From JAHJCW01 sp965369995 (GTDB lineage: Bacteria > Fidelibacterota > Marinisomatia > Marinisomatales > JAHJCW01): a stretch of 11,664 nucleotides of DNA. Of this stretch, positions 1 through 6,907 are shown piece after piece (within the stretch, counting starts at the first letter, position 1; every line of letters begins with the position of its first letter). The position numbers and the translations under genes are program-made. A model generated the notes under the pieces. It was not told the DNA's origin, did no database searches, and saw nothing but the letters and a program-made list of their open reading frames with translations. Location of the stretch: assembly GCA_965369995.1 (NCBI GenBank), contig CBDURO010000045.1, positions 1 through 11,664 on the forward strand, in the 5' to 3' direction.

Positions 1-72
1 TAAATTTAGTATTTAATAAATTACTAAAATATTGCCATTAAAATAATTCACGATTGAATAGGAAAATCGATT
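1..72. other. AT-rich flank downstream of the last gene
   Basis: No gene is visible here. A 7-bp inverted repeat (TTTAGTA at 5-11 and TACTAAA at 22-28, 10-base loop) lies about 45 bases past the stop codon of the peptidase/propeller/barrel gene. It has one G:C pair per arm and no good T-run, so it is at best a weak transcription end. A perfect 12-bp palindrome, AAAATCGATTTT (63-74), runs into that gene's stop codon; in DNA this AT-rich it may mean nothing. Confidence 0.3.
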
Positions 73-3045
73 TTAGAAGGGATTAATTAACGCTAAACGA
101 AAATATTGCTGTGGATTATCTTGATTTTTCCAATTTTCAATTGTTTGGGCTTCGCCCAATGCGAAATTAATTAAAGGTATATTTCCAGCTTTAATTGCAA
201 ATTTAATTTCGTAACCGGCAGTAAATATCCAATCTTGATTTTGTTCTCCTTCGTTCCAAGCATTTCCAAAATCGGAAATTAACGCACCGGTCACGGAACC
301 AAGTGAAAATCCTAAAATATTAATCGGTAGTTCCGGGATTAGTGGAATGCGCAATTCTAAAGAACCGAATACCAAGCGGTTTCCGAGTCTAACACTATCC
401 CAACCACGCGGGTTATGAACTTCGGGTATACTCAATATCCCGTAATCAAAAATTCCAGTTGGCAAATAAATTGGGAAGTCTCTCGTTAATCCCAACGAAT
501 CTTGAGCGGGCGGTTTTCCAAACATAGCTTGCGATTTTATTCTTGAATATAATGTTATTGGTCCTAACAGTTTTGCATTCGAGAAACCATCAATTTTTAA
601 AAATGAATAACTAAAGTCACCGAACAACTTTTTATTTGCTAAATCAATACTCCCCTGTAGTCCAAAACCTTGATTTGGAATACTCGTATTTTTTAAGTTT
701 GGACGCCGGTTCAACCAACGGTAGTTTAGTGAAACAATACCTTCTTTCCCTCCTTCAGGAATCGGCAAATCATGGAATTCATTCGGATTGCGAGGAATAA
801 ACTCATTTGTATCGTAATCATACACATCGCTTGGTATGTAAACACTACGTTTTTGTAAGGATAACAACATCCAAAACATGTGATTCGAACTCAACGAATT
901 ATGAAAATTGAAAGGGATTTGTGAAGCAAATTGAATACCGTCAAATTTTTCCGTGAGTCCCGATAAACTCCTATCATAAGGACGTATTCTCCATTGAGTA
1001 TTATAAAAATAATTCAATTGCCATAGTGGTCCATGTTCCGCATTTATATAACTCAGCAATAACCAAGGTTCTGAACCATTCGACCAGGATACTCCTCCAC
1101 CGGCTTGCAGCATATGTTTTCCCATCGCATCAGTCCAAACAGTTAAACCAAATAATCCGCTACCGTCGAAATAAGGTGATGCGATACTCAAAAAATGATG
1201 CGGGTGCTTATAAAAACGATATTTTCCATTATCAACGAAACTTACTTCTTTCAATGGATCTGATATTGGTAAAACAAATTCCGAATGAGCCGTACGCCAT
1301 TTCGTATAAGTATCACGCAGTGACAACGGATTGGTTGTGATCTCCCTATTGGGGTTGATCTGAACAATTCTAATAGAATCGACATCAGCTAAAGTAAGTA
1401 CAGTTAAAGTTGTGTCATTCGGCGTCCACTGCCAACTAAATATAGCATCACCAACGTCAGTAACTTGTTTTGATTGTTTAGTCTCTATCTCAATTGTATG
1501 AATATTTGGTGTTGTTCCGACATGAGAAGTATAACTAATAGATTTACCATCGGGATGCCAAATCGGTAAATATTCAGCACTTATATTATCGGTAAATCGA
1601 GTCTCTGCCTTCAAGCTAATATCCAACACAAAAATATCGATATTTCCGCCTGTGTTCGCTTTACTAAAAGCGATTTGAGAACCATCAGGTGACCAACTCG
1701 GACTAATAATTTGAATATCATCTTGATAATCAGTCAGTTGAACTAATTTGCTCCCATTAGGCTTAATAAGATACAAATTAGATATAGAATTTTTATGTGC
1801 TACAAAAACAATCTGCTTGCCGTCAGGTGACCAATCAGGCCAAGTGGCACGGAAAGAATCTGTAATCCATTCATGTTTTTTAGTTTCTAAATCAAATGTG
1901 CGTAAATCCCATACCATTGATTGGTTATCCCCGAAATGATATTTTGAATACACAATCTGTTTATTATTTGGTGACCACGCTATTTTCCGATGATATTTAC
2001 CGTAGTCAATTTCCTTTAAATTCCATTTTACTGATTGTGTTTTTTCCTCTTTTTCAGATTCATTTTTATTAAATAATACTTTTAAAATCCCATATCTTTT
2101 TCTTTTTTTAGTTGATGTATCACGGACAGCTAAGTATAATGACATATCGCGTTGATCTTTATCATTTCTTCCCGCAATAATTATATGAAGACTATCGGAA
2201 GCTATCGCAAATCCGAATTGTTTTTTTACCGGTAAGGTTGTTGTGATACCGATTTCTTCAATCGGTTCTTTTTGAGCGCGATATCCATAATAATAAGTAT
2301 TCATGTGGCGCCGCCAATCTTCTTCAAATTGCTTCAAAGATATTCCGGTATGTTCTTTAAAGGATTTATCAAATCTGTAAAGATTTATTTTATTTCTATT
2401 TTTAATTATTTTTGTGATTGTAGAATCACCAAATCTATCTGATATATACAAGACTTTTGAGTATCCATCGTGATGCGGGTCCATCTCATCAAGTTTATTT
2501 TTTAACACATGATATTTATGTGACAAATCCGCACGATATGGACGCCATTTTTCAGTATAGTACTCGGCTGTGCCTTCTACGAACCAACTCGGTATTTTGG
2601 AGACCAGATAATTCCATGGTTCAGGCAACCATGTTTTTATTGAATTAAATAAAACAATATGCTGCAATTCGTGCGACAATACTTGATGTAACCATTTAAC
2701 ATCCTCTAACCATATTGCTGCATCATTTTGATCGACCCAAATAAAAGTCATGTTCGTCCACAAAGCATAACCATTCATTATTTCATCTTCGGTAGTGAAA
2801 ATTATATCTACTCGCGGTAGCGATTCTAATCCCACTTGTTTCATTAAAACAGGACGGACTTGCTCTGCTATAGATGCTCCTTGCTTTGCAATTTCTTCAA
2901 TCCCTTGATGATAATGTATATTAAAATTCTCTGTTGCAATGGTTGACCATTTTAATTCAGGATGAACTCTGCCGGTCCACTGCCAAGTTCCTTGGCCGAA
3001 TAGCGTAGACAGGATTAAAATAAATAATAAAGTAACTTTTTTCAA
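73..3045 (-). CDS. Secreted gluzincin-like peptidase / TolB-like propeller / outer-membrane barrel protein
   Basis: The 990-residue product begins with a signal peptide (two Lys, then a hydrophobic stretch 4-16, likely cut near residue 17). Residues about 30-250 look like a gluzincin (peptidase MA clan) domain: HELQH at 125-129, then WFVEGTAEYY at 154-163, where E157 would be the third zinc ligand as in the M1-type NEG motif. Residues about 275-560 carry WD40-like PD40/TolB blades, seen as WSPNNKQI (357), WSPDGKQI (405), WSPDGSQI (451), WHPDGKSI (496) and WTPNDTTL (540), plus a weaker one near 280. A charged Lys/Glu insert lies at about 310-345. From about 600 to the end the chain has alternating beta-strand character, a SDFGNAWN segment (924-931) typical of BamA/TamA-like barrels, and a terminal Phe, as expected of an outer-membrane barrel. 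I infer that the barrel anchors the peptidase and propeller at the outer membrane; substrate unknown. The start is TTG: the next upstream in-frame codons give a stop at 3058-3060, and the TTG sits directly before the signal peptide. Confidence 0.85.
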   Translation of the reverse strand: MKKVTLLFILILSTLFGQGTWQWTGRVHPELKWSTIATENFNIHYHQGIEEIAKQGASIAEQVRPVLMKQVGLESLPRVDIIFTTEDEIMNGYALWTNMTFIWVDQNDAAIWLEDVKWLHQVLSHELQHIVLFNSIKTWLPEPWNYLVSKIPSWFVEGTAEYYTEKWRPYRADLSHKYHVLKNKLDEMDPHHDGYSKVLYISDRFGDSTITKIIKNRNKINLYRFDKSFKEHTGISLKQFEEDWRRHMNTYYYGYRAQKEPIEEIGITTTLPVKKQFGFAIASDSLHIIIAGRNDKDQRDMSLYLAVRDTSTKKRKRYGILKVLFNKNESEKEEKTQSVKWNLKEIDYGKYHRKIAWSPNNKQIVYSKYHFGDNQSMVWDLRTFDLETKKHEWITDSFRATWPDWSPDGKQIVFVAHKNSISNLYLIKPNGSKLVQLTDYQDDIQIISPSWSPDGSQIAFSKANTGGNIDIFVLDISLKAETRFTDNISAEYLPIWHPDGKSISYTSHVGTTPNIHTIEIETKQSKQVTDVGDAIFSWQWTPNDTTLTVLTLADVDSIRIVQINPNREITTNPLSLRDTYTKWRTAHSEFVLPISDPLKEVSFVDNGKYRFYKHPHHFLSIASPYFDGSGLFGLTVWTDAMGKHMLQAGGGVSWSNGSEPWLLLSYINAEHGPLWQLNYFYNTQWRIRPYDRSLSGLTEKFDGIQFASQIPFNFHNSLSSNHMFWMLLSLQKRSVYIPSDVYDYDTNEFIPRNPNEFHDLPIPEGGKEGIVSLNYRWLNRRPNLKNTSIPNQGFGLQGSIDLANKKLFGDFSYSFLKIDGFSNAKLLGPITLYSRIKSQAMFGKPPAQDSLGLTRDFPIYLPTGIFDYGILSIPEVHNPRGWDSVRLGNRLVFGSLELRIPLIPELPINILGFSLGSVTGALISDFGNAWNEGEQNQDWIFTAGYEIKFAIKAGNIPLINFALGEAQTIENWKNQDNPQQYFRLALINPF

Positions 3046-3116
3046 TTGGCTAACGGTTTAGATATAATATCGTTCACTCGTTTAATGGATTGTTTATCAT
3101 TAATATTTTTTATCAT
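3042..3116 (-). CDS. Possible 24-codon coupled ORF or leader peptide
   Basis: An ATG at 3116-3114 overlaps the HAD gene's TGA stop as ATGA and opens a 24-codon frame, beginning MIKNINDKQS and ending SKPLAN. Its TGA stop (3044-3042) overlaps the TTG start of the large downstream gene as TTGA. The frame therefore fills the only gap between two genes, with coupling overlaps at both ends. The peptide is hydrophilic and basic, with no signal peptide, membrane segment or family I recognise. It could be a coupling device that carries ribosomes to the weak TTG start, a small protein, or chance: a 24-codon open frame in AT-rich DNA is not rare. No Shine-Dalgarno sequence precedes it. Confidence 0.3.
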   Translation of the reverse strand: MIKNINDKQSIKRVNDIISKPLAN

Positions 3117-3721
3117 AATTGTAGGAATTTGCCTAGCTGTTCGTTCAAGTCACTGATTGATTTAAATTGTATCGCATTCATATTTAATGATCTTGCCATC
3201 TCGACATTTTCAATTAAATCATCAATAAACAGAGATTTTTCTGCTGTAACACCGGCAATTTCCAAAGCCTTAAAATATATATCTTCTTCCGGTTTACGAG
3301 ATCCTACTTCAAAGGAATAAATGCCGCCTGTTATCTTATCAAATAATTTGAACTGTTCTTCTTCTAAAATATGATAAGGGTTTGTATTTGACAATAACCA
3401 AACAGGATATTTTGTAGTAAGGTTATTCATAATTTTTACAACTTCTGTTTCTTCTCCAACTAACAAACTCCAAGCTTCCCAAAATTGTTCTTCAGTTAAA
3501 TTGTTTGAGATAGGCAATTCTCTTTTTACTGCTTTAAAGAATTCCGAATCCAAAATTTCACCGCGCTCATATTTATGATGTGCATCTTCAGGAAAAGCCG
3601 TAATGATTTCTTCTTCGGATAACTTAGTAAAACCGCTTAATTGCTTAATCGTCCTTTCGGGATGAATCTTTAATAACACACCGCCTATATCAAAAAATAT
3701 TGTATTGATTATCTTCGACAA
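3113..3721 (-). CDS. HAD-superfamily hydrolase (YihX-like subgroup)
   Basis: The 202-residue product has all four HAD motifs. Motif I is FFDIGGVLL, with nucleophile D11 and Gly at D+2 (G13) where classic phosphatases have Asp. Motif II is WLLSNTN (S111, N112), motif III is K143 in GSRKPEED, and motif IV is FIDDLIENV (D167, D168). A helical cap fills about residues 20-90. The DxGGVL form is typical of the subgroup that includes YihX-type sugar-phosphate phosphatases and the epoxide-hydrolase N-terminal domain, so a small phosphorylated metabolite is a likely substrate but cannot be named. The start is TTG at 3721-3719, inside the methyltransferase gene (13-base overlap). Upstream there is an in-frame stop at 3737-3739 and no ATG, and the motif I strand begins at residue 8, so a later start would destroy the fold. 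Confidence 0.85.
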   Translation of the reverse strand: MSKIINTIFFDIGGVLLKIHPERTIKQLSGFTKLSEEEIITAFPEDAHHKYERGEILDSEFFKAVKRELPISNNLTEEQFWEAWSLLVGEETEVVKIMNNLTTKYPVWLLSNTNPYHILEEEQFKLFDKITGGIYSFEVGSRKPEEDIYFKALEIAGVTAEKSLFIDDLIENVEMARSLNMNAIQFKSISDLNEQLGKFLQL

Positions 3722-4446
3722 ATATATATTTGCTTTTTACTTTTTTCATTAAAGGGACTTTTATCGTAGTCACTTAAAATATTTTCTATCATAAACCCGC
3801 TATCTTTAAGTAAGCGTTGGATTCTTTCCGGTGAAATCATAAAATGACTATAATTAAATATTTCCGGCTCTGCTTTTCCTTCATGAAAAGCATACCAAGT
3901 TATATGATTGATTTCGGTCTGTGGATCATATTTATTCTTCTCTTTCACAATAACGGTCTTCCCATTATTATCTTTGTATTCACCAGCCGGATAATATTTA
4001 TTTCCATCGCGATATAGAAACTTCGGATCTGGAACAAACATATCAATTAAAAATTTGCCGTTTTCGTTGAGGTGTTTGCGCACGCAAGTTAAACAAGAAA
4101 TTATTTCATCTTCGTTCATTAAATGAAATATTGAATTAAAACCAATAAATATAAAATTGAATTTTCGTTGTAGATCAAAATTTCGTATATCACCGACGAG
4201 CATCTCACTTAAATCAGCGAAGCGAGATATTTTCGTATTAGCTCTATCAACAAACTCCGGACTCAAATCAATTCCTACATATTGAAAACCATTTTCTAAT
4301 AATGGCATTGCAATCCGTCCTGTTCCAGCTGCTAATTCTAAGACAGGTCCACCTATTTGTTTGGCATACTTTAAGAAAAAATTAATATCGCCGTTTTGAG
4401 TATTTACAATATCGTAAAACTCAGCATCAGAATAAATGTCTTTCAT
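3709..4446 (-). CDS. Class I SAM-dependent methyltransferase
   Basis: This 245-residue cytoplasmic protein has a Rossmann methyltransferase core. Motif I is VLELAAGTGR (35-44), the acidic residue ending strand 2 is D60 in YVGIDLSP, and a further acidic motif is VGDIRNF (D86) before the FNFIFIGFNSIFHL strand (97-109), which follows the usual motif II order. The C-terminal half (about 140-235) contains a substrate-side beta region and ends in ICRR. It resembles small-molecule methyltransferases, but the sequence does not reveal the acceptor. It is the first gene after the 113-base gap and so may begin a sub-operon with the overlapping HAD gene and the outer-membrane protein gene. The ATG is preceded by an AT-rich leader with no Shine-Dalgarno match; the start fits because about 30 residues precede motif I, as is usual. 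Confidence 0.85.
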   Translation of the reverse strand: MKDIYSDAEFYDIVNTQNGDINFFLKYAKQIGGPVLELAAGTGRIAMPLLENGFQYVGIDLSPEFVDRANTKISRFADLSEMLVGDIRNFDLQRKFNFIFIGFNSIFHLMNEDEIISCLTCVRKHLNENGKFLIDMFVPDPKFLYRDGNKYYPAGEYKDNNGKTVIVKEKNKYDPQTEINHITWYAFHEGKAEPEIFNYSHFMISPERIQRLLKDSGFMIENILSDYDKSPFNEKSKKQIYICRR

Positions 4447-4485
4447 AAATTAATATTTCTCTACCAATAACATCCGGCAGTTGTC

Positions 4486-4523
4486 AGATTAAATTGACTT
4501 TTTATTTGTTTTCTATTTAATCT
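4486..4523. repeat. 9-bp perfect inverted repeat with 20-base loop
   Basis: AGATTAAAT (4486-4494) and its exact complement ATTTAATCT (4515-4523) are separated by 20 bases. Each arm has one G:C pair, and neither side has a T-run placed as in an intrinsic terminator. It may be an operator-like site, a weak RNA hairpin, or a by-product of the GATTA-core repeat units next to it, one of which forms the right arm. Confidence 0.4.
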
Positions 4524-4556
4524 TCGCAAATCCGTTTAATCCATATTATCTGTGTG
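4515..4556 (-). repeat. Degenerate GATTA-core short tandem repeat
   Basis: Read on the minus strand, four consecutive units of 9-12 bases share a GAT core: CACAGATAAT, ATGGATTAA, ACGGATTTG, CGAAGATTAAAT. The GAT cores recur every 9-10 bases (plus-strand atc at 4520, 4530, 4539 and 4548). The pattern resembles CACAGATTACACGGATT-type intergenic repeats that I recall from many unrelated bacterial genomes, usually just after genes; that likeness is from memory. Here it starts three bases past the peptidase stop codon. Confidence 0.45.
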
Positions 4557-4559
4557 CTA

Positions 4560-5639
4560 TTAAAGAATCATTAAATCTTTTGAAGTCTTGTTCAACACCT
4601 CGTTTCCGTCTTTTTTCACTATGATGTCATCTTCAATTCGCACGCCACCCCAACCGGTCAGGTAAATACCGGGTTCAATGGTAACTACATTATTTTCTTT
4701 TAATATCTCTTCACTTTGTTGACTTAAACGAGGATAGGCATGAATTTCAAGTCCGATGCCATGCCCGGTGGAATGTATGAATTTATCGCCATATCCAGCA
4801 TCCGCGATGACATCTCGTGTAGCGTCATCAACCTCTTTACATGCTACACCTGCTTGAGCGGCATCAATGCCCGCTTGCTGCGCTTTTTTAACAAGTTCAT
4901 ATATTTCATAATGTTTTTCGGTAGCCTTGCCAATTACAACCGTTCTAGTCATATCAGCGTGGTATCCTGCATATATAGCTGCTGCGTCAATTACTACAAA
5001 ATCACCTTTTTTGAGTTTGCGTTCACCAGGTTGGGCATGTGGTAATGCACTATTAGGACCGGAAGCTACTATGGGAGAAAATGCTTCGCCCTCGCCATAC
5101 TTTCTATAACGCATTGCCAACTCTAACGCTATCTCTTTTTCAGCAATTCCGATTTTTAATAATTGTAATACTTCATCAAATACTTTATCAGTTATTTCAA
5201 CTGCAGTTCGAAGAGCTTCCAATTCGCTTTCATCTTTTATTGCAGCTAAATTTTCTAAAATCATTTTTGTGCTTTCCCATTTAACATCAGGGAATAGTTC
5301 GGTAAGCTGATTATATGAGCTAACCGACAAGGACTCGCTTTCAAGCGCCAGTTTTAATCCTTTGGAAATTAGATTATTCTTTTGGGCAATTTCGATATGA
5401 GTACCATAGTCAATAAAGCGTTCAAATCCTTTAACCTCATTCTTAGATTGTTCCATATAACGACCATCAGTTATAAAATAATTTTCATTTGGCGTTATTA
5501 TACACGACCCGGCTGATCCTGTAAAACCACAGATGTATCGAACATTCGATAATTTACTAATTAGCATTCCATCAAGTCCCTGCTCAGCTAAAATAGATTT
5601 TAGCTTATTTTGACGATTCCCAAAAATCTTGGTAGACAT
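4560..5639 (-). CDS. M24 family Xaa-Pro peptidase (PepQ/aminopeptidase P type)
   Basis: The 359-residue enzyme probably removes N-terminal residues before proline, or cleaves Xaa-Pro dipeptides, in the cytoplasm. An N-terminal creatinase-like domain (about 5-130, with YICGFTGSAGS near 35-45 and the FITDGRY segment) precedes the pita-bread catalytic domain. All five metal ligands of the dinuclear site are visible: D218 (VVIDAA), D229 (HADMTR), H293 (STGHGIG), E322 (TIEPGIY) and E336 (VRIEDD). H201 (LPHAQPG) and H300 match the conserved substrate-side His residues. The length suits the short bacterial PepQ/YqhT/YpdF-like group better than the longer E. coli PepP, so substrate choice (dipeptide or longer) stays open. 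It follows the TPR gene by 14 bases. No Shine-Dalgarno sequence precedes the ATG; the start suits the domain's usual N-terminus. Confidence 0.93.
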   Translation of the reverse strand: MSTKIFGNRQNKLKSILAEQGLDGMLISKLSNVRYICGFTGSAGSCIITPNENYFITDGRYMEQSKNEVKGFERFIDYGTHIEIAQKNNLISKGLKLALESESLSVSSYNQLTELFPDVKWESTKMILENLAAIKDESELEALRTAVEITDKVFDEVLQLLKIGIAEKEIALELAMRYRKYGEGEAFSPIVASGPNSALPHAQPGERKLKKGDFVVIDAAAIYAGYHADMTRTVVIGKATEKHYEIYELVKKAQQAGIDAAQAGVACKEVDDATRDVIADAGYGDKFIHSTGHGIGLEIHAYPRLSQQSEEILKENNVVTIEPGIYLTGWGGVRIEDDIIVKKDGNEVLNKTSKDLMIL

Positions 5640-5653
5640 ACTTTATAAAATTA

Positions 5654-6442
5654 TTAGGATTGGCTTTCTTTAATTAATTTTTGAAGATTTTGGCGCTCTT
5701 GGTTAAGCAGAGCAGAATCTGCACCCTTTTCCTCTAACATTTTCAACACAGACATTGCCTGCTGATAAAGCTTTTGTTTCTTTAATACGTTGACCATAGT
5801 GAAGGTGGCCATTCGTGGACTAACATCTAATGATTGTAGGTCTTCTTCACTTAGTTTTTGCGGTTTTATTGATGGCGGTTTAGGACCAAGAATTTTTTCT
5901 GTATCTTCGGTTAATTTCTGTGAAGTATCTGCCGGAGTCTCTTTTGTTTTAGGTACTGTTTCTAACTTTTGCTTTAGTTTATCTACTGCACTTTTTTTAA
6001 TATCCGGTTTTTTTAACTTAGAGATTTCTTTCTTTTCTAATGGTTCCGGTTTTTGTTTTAAAAAAGCTTTAGCATCAGGGTGGGTTGGGTTGATTTTTGC
6101 AATCTTTCGCCAAAGTTTAGCGATAGAATCAGGAGCTCTTTTTAACTTTAACTGTATCTTTGCTAAATTTAATACAGCTCTGTAATGAAATGGTTCAATA
6201 GCTATTACATTTTTCAATAACTTTTCAGCTACCATTAAATTCTCTCCCAATTGATTTATTTCTGCCAATATGAATAAACCTTCAACATTATTAGGATGGT
6301 ATTCCAAACCGATTTCACATACTTTTTTTGCTCTATTCAAGTCTCCTTCTGTTTTGTAAATATCTGCCAGTACCGGAAATAGTACTGTATCAAAGTGATT
6401 AGCAAAATATTTTTCTAGTTCTGCTTTATTTTTTAAATCCAT
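5654..6442 (-). CDS. Cytoplasmic TPR protein with Lys/Pro-rich linker
   Basis: The 262-residue product has no signal peptide or membrane segment. About three tetratricopeptide repeats fill residues 17-118 (typical A-A-P spacing, for example GDLNRAKKVCEIGLEYHPNN and LMVAEKLLKNVIAIEP). A low-complexity linker rich in Lys, Pro, Glu and Thr (about 130-205) follows, and a fourth TPR-like helix pair comes at about 211-255 (VNVLKKQKLYQQAMSVLKML). Such proteins usually act as protein-protein scaffolds; the partner cannot be read from the sequence. Its ATG shares one base with the stop codon of the B12-binding gene (TAATG), which suggests coupled translation with that gene; an AGAAG a few bases upstream is the nearest thing to a Shine-Dalgarno sequence in the window. 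Confidence 0.85.
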   Translation of the reverse strand: MDLKNKAELEKYFANHFDTVLFPVLADIYKTEGDLNRAKKVCEIGLEYHPNNVEGLFILAEINQLGENLMVAEKLLKNVIAIEPFHYRAVLNLAKIQLKLKRAPDSIAKLWRKIAKINPTHPDAKAFLKQKPEPLEKKEISKLKKPDIKKSAVDKLKQKLETVPKTKETPADTSQKLTEDTEKILGPKPPSIKPQKLSEEDLQSLDVSPRMATFTMVNVLKKQKLYQQAMSVLKMLEEKGADSALLNQERQNLQKLIKESQS

Positions 6443-6846
6443 TATCTTCTATTATTTTTAACCCAATCAGTAATATAATTTATAGTCGTTTGGACAACCG
6501 TCCCAGGACCAAACAACTTTCCCACTCCTTGAGATTGCAGAGCTTTCATTTCTTTTTCCGGAATAATACCACCACCGGTCAATAAAACATCATCCAGTCC
6601 TTTTTCTTTCATCAATTCTAAAACGCGGGGGAAAATTGTGTTATGGGCACCTGACAATATCGATAATGCAATGACATCTGCATCTTCTTGCAATGCAGCA
6701 GATACAATCATTTCCGGAGTTTGTCGTAATCCTAAATAGATAACTTCCATACCGGCATCACGATAAGCGGCAGCCAATACTTTAATCCCACGGTCATGCC
6801 CATCTAGACCCGGTTTAGCCATAACTATTCTAATTTTTCGTTTCAT
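6442..6846 (-). CDS. Stand-alone cobalamin-binding protein, methylmalonyl-CoA mutase small-subunit type
   Basis: The 134-residue protein consists of a single B12-binding Rossmann-like domain. The hallmark DxHxxG is D15-G-H17-D-R-G20, inside the AKPGLDGHDRG sequence characteristic of acyl-CoA mutase C-terminal domains. S62-x-L64 (ALSILSGAH) and the TGGGIIP segment (90-96) complete the base-off/His-on binding site, and FGPGT (112-116) closes the domain. It would join a separate catalytic subunit to interconvert methylmalonyl-CoA and succinyl-CoA, or to act in a related acyl-CoA mutase. No large subunit, epimerase or MeaB-type GTPase gene is nearby, so the partner must lie elsewhere. It starts 61 bases after dtd; that gap shows nothing clear, and no Shine-Dalgarno sequence precedes the ATG. 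Its stop overlaps the TPR start. Confidence 0.92.
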   Translation of the reverse strand: MKRKIRIVMAKPGLDGHDRGIKVLAAAYRDAGMEVIYLGLRQTPEMIVSAALQEDADVIALSILSGAHNTIFPRVLELMKEKGLDDVLLTGGGIIPEKEMKALQSQGVGKLFGPGTVVQTTINYITDWVKNNRR

Positions 6847-6907
6847 ACCAATACTAACTAATTATCTATCATTGAATTTACAATTAGATGTTTGAAAAAT
6901 CATAGAT

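Larger units (their letters stand above)
4447..4559 (-). promoter_or_regulatory. 113-base intergenic gap, candidate internal promoter region
   Basis: This is the longest non-coding stretch between genes in the window and lies upstream of the methyltransferase. A weak sigma70-like pair can be drawn on the minus strand: TTGCGA, a 17-base spacer, then AATAAA (four of six matches to TATAAT). The match is poor and overlaps the repeat described separately. If an internal promoter exists in the cluster, this is the most likely place. I see no clear terminator for the peptidase gene that ends at 4560. Confidence 0.25.

Noticed and set aside
63..74. Palindrome AAAATCGATTTT overlapping a stop codon, considered as a terminator or operator
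   Set aside because: It has no loop and no T-run in the right place, and short AT-rich palindromes are expected by chance in this composition.
3042..3060. Programmed frameshift fusing the 24-codon ORF to the peptidase/propeller/barrel gene
   Set aside because: A fusion would put 24 hydrophilic residues in front of a normal signal peptide; an independent TTG start is the simpler reading.
4494..4521. Plus-strand TTGACT followed by TATTTA, considered as a promoter
   Set aside because: The spacer is only about 14 bases and no plus-strand gene lies downstream.
5790..6185. Open frame of 131 codons on the plus strand
   Set aside because: It is antisense to the low-complexity linker of the TPR gene; Lys/Glu-rich coding sequence gives long Phe/Ser-rich open frames on the other strand.
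6847..6907. 61-base gap between dtd and the B12-binding gene, considered as a riboswitch (including a cobalamin riboswitch)
   Set aside because: It is far too short for a cobalamin riboswitch, and no paired structure beyond 4-bp matches is visible.
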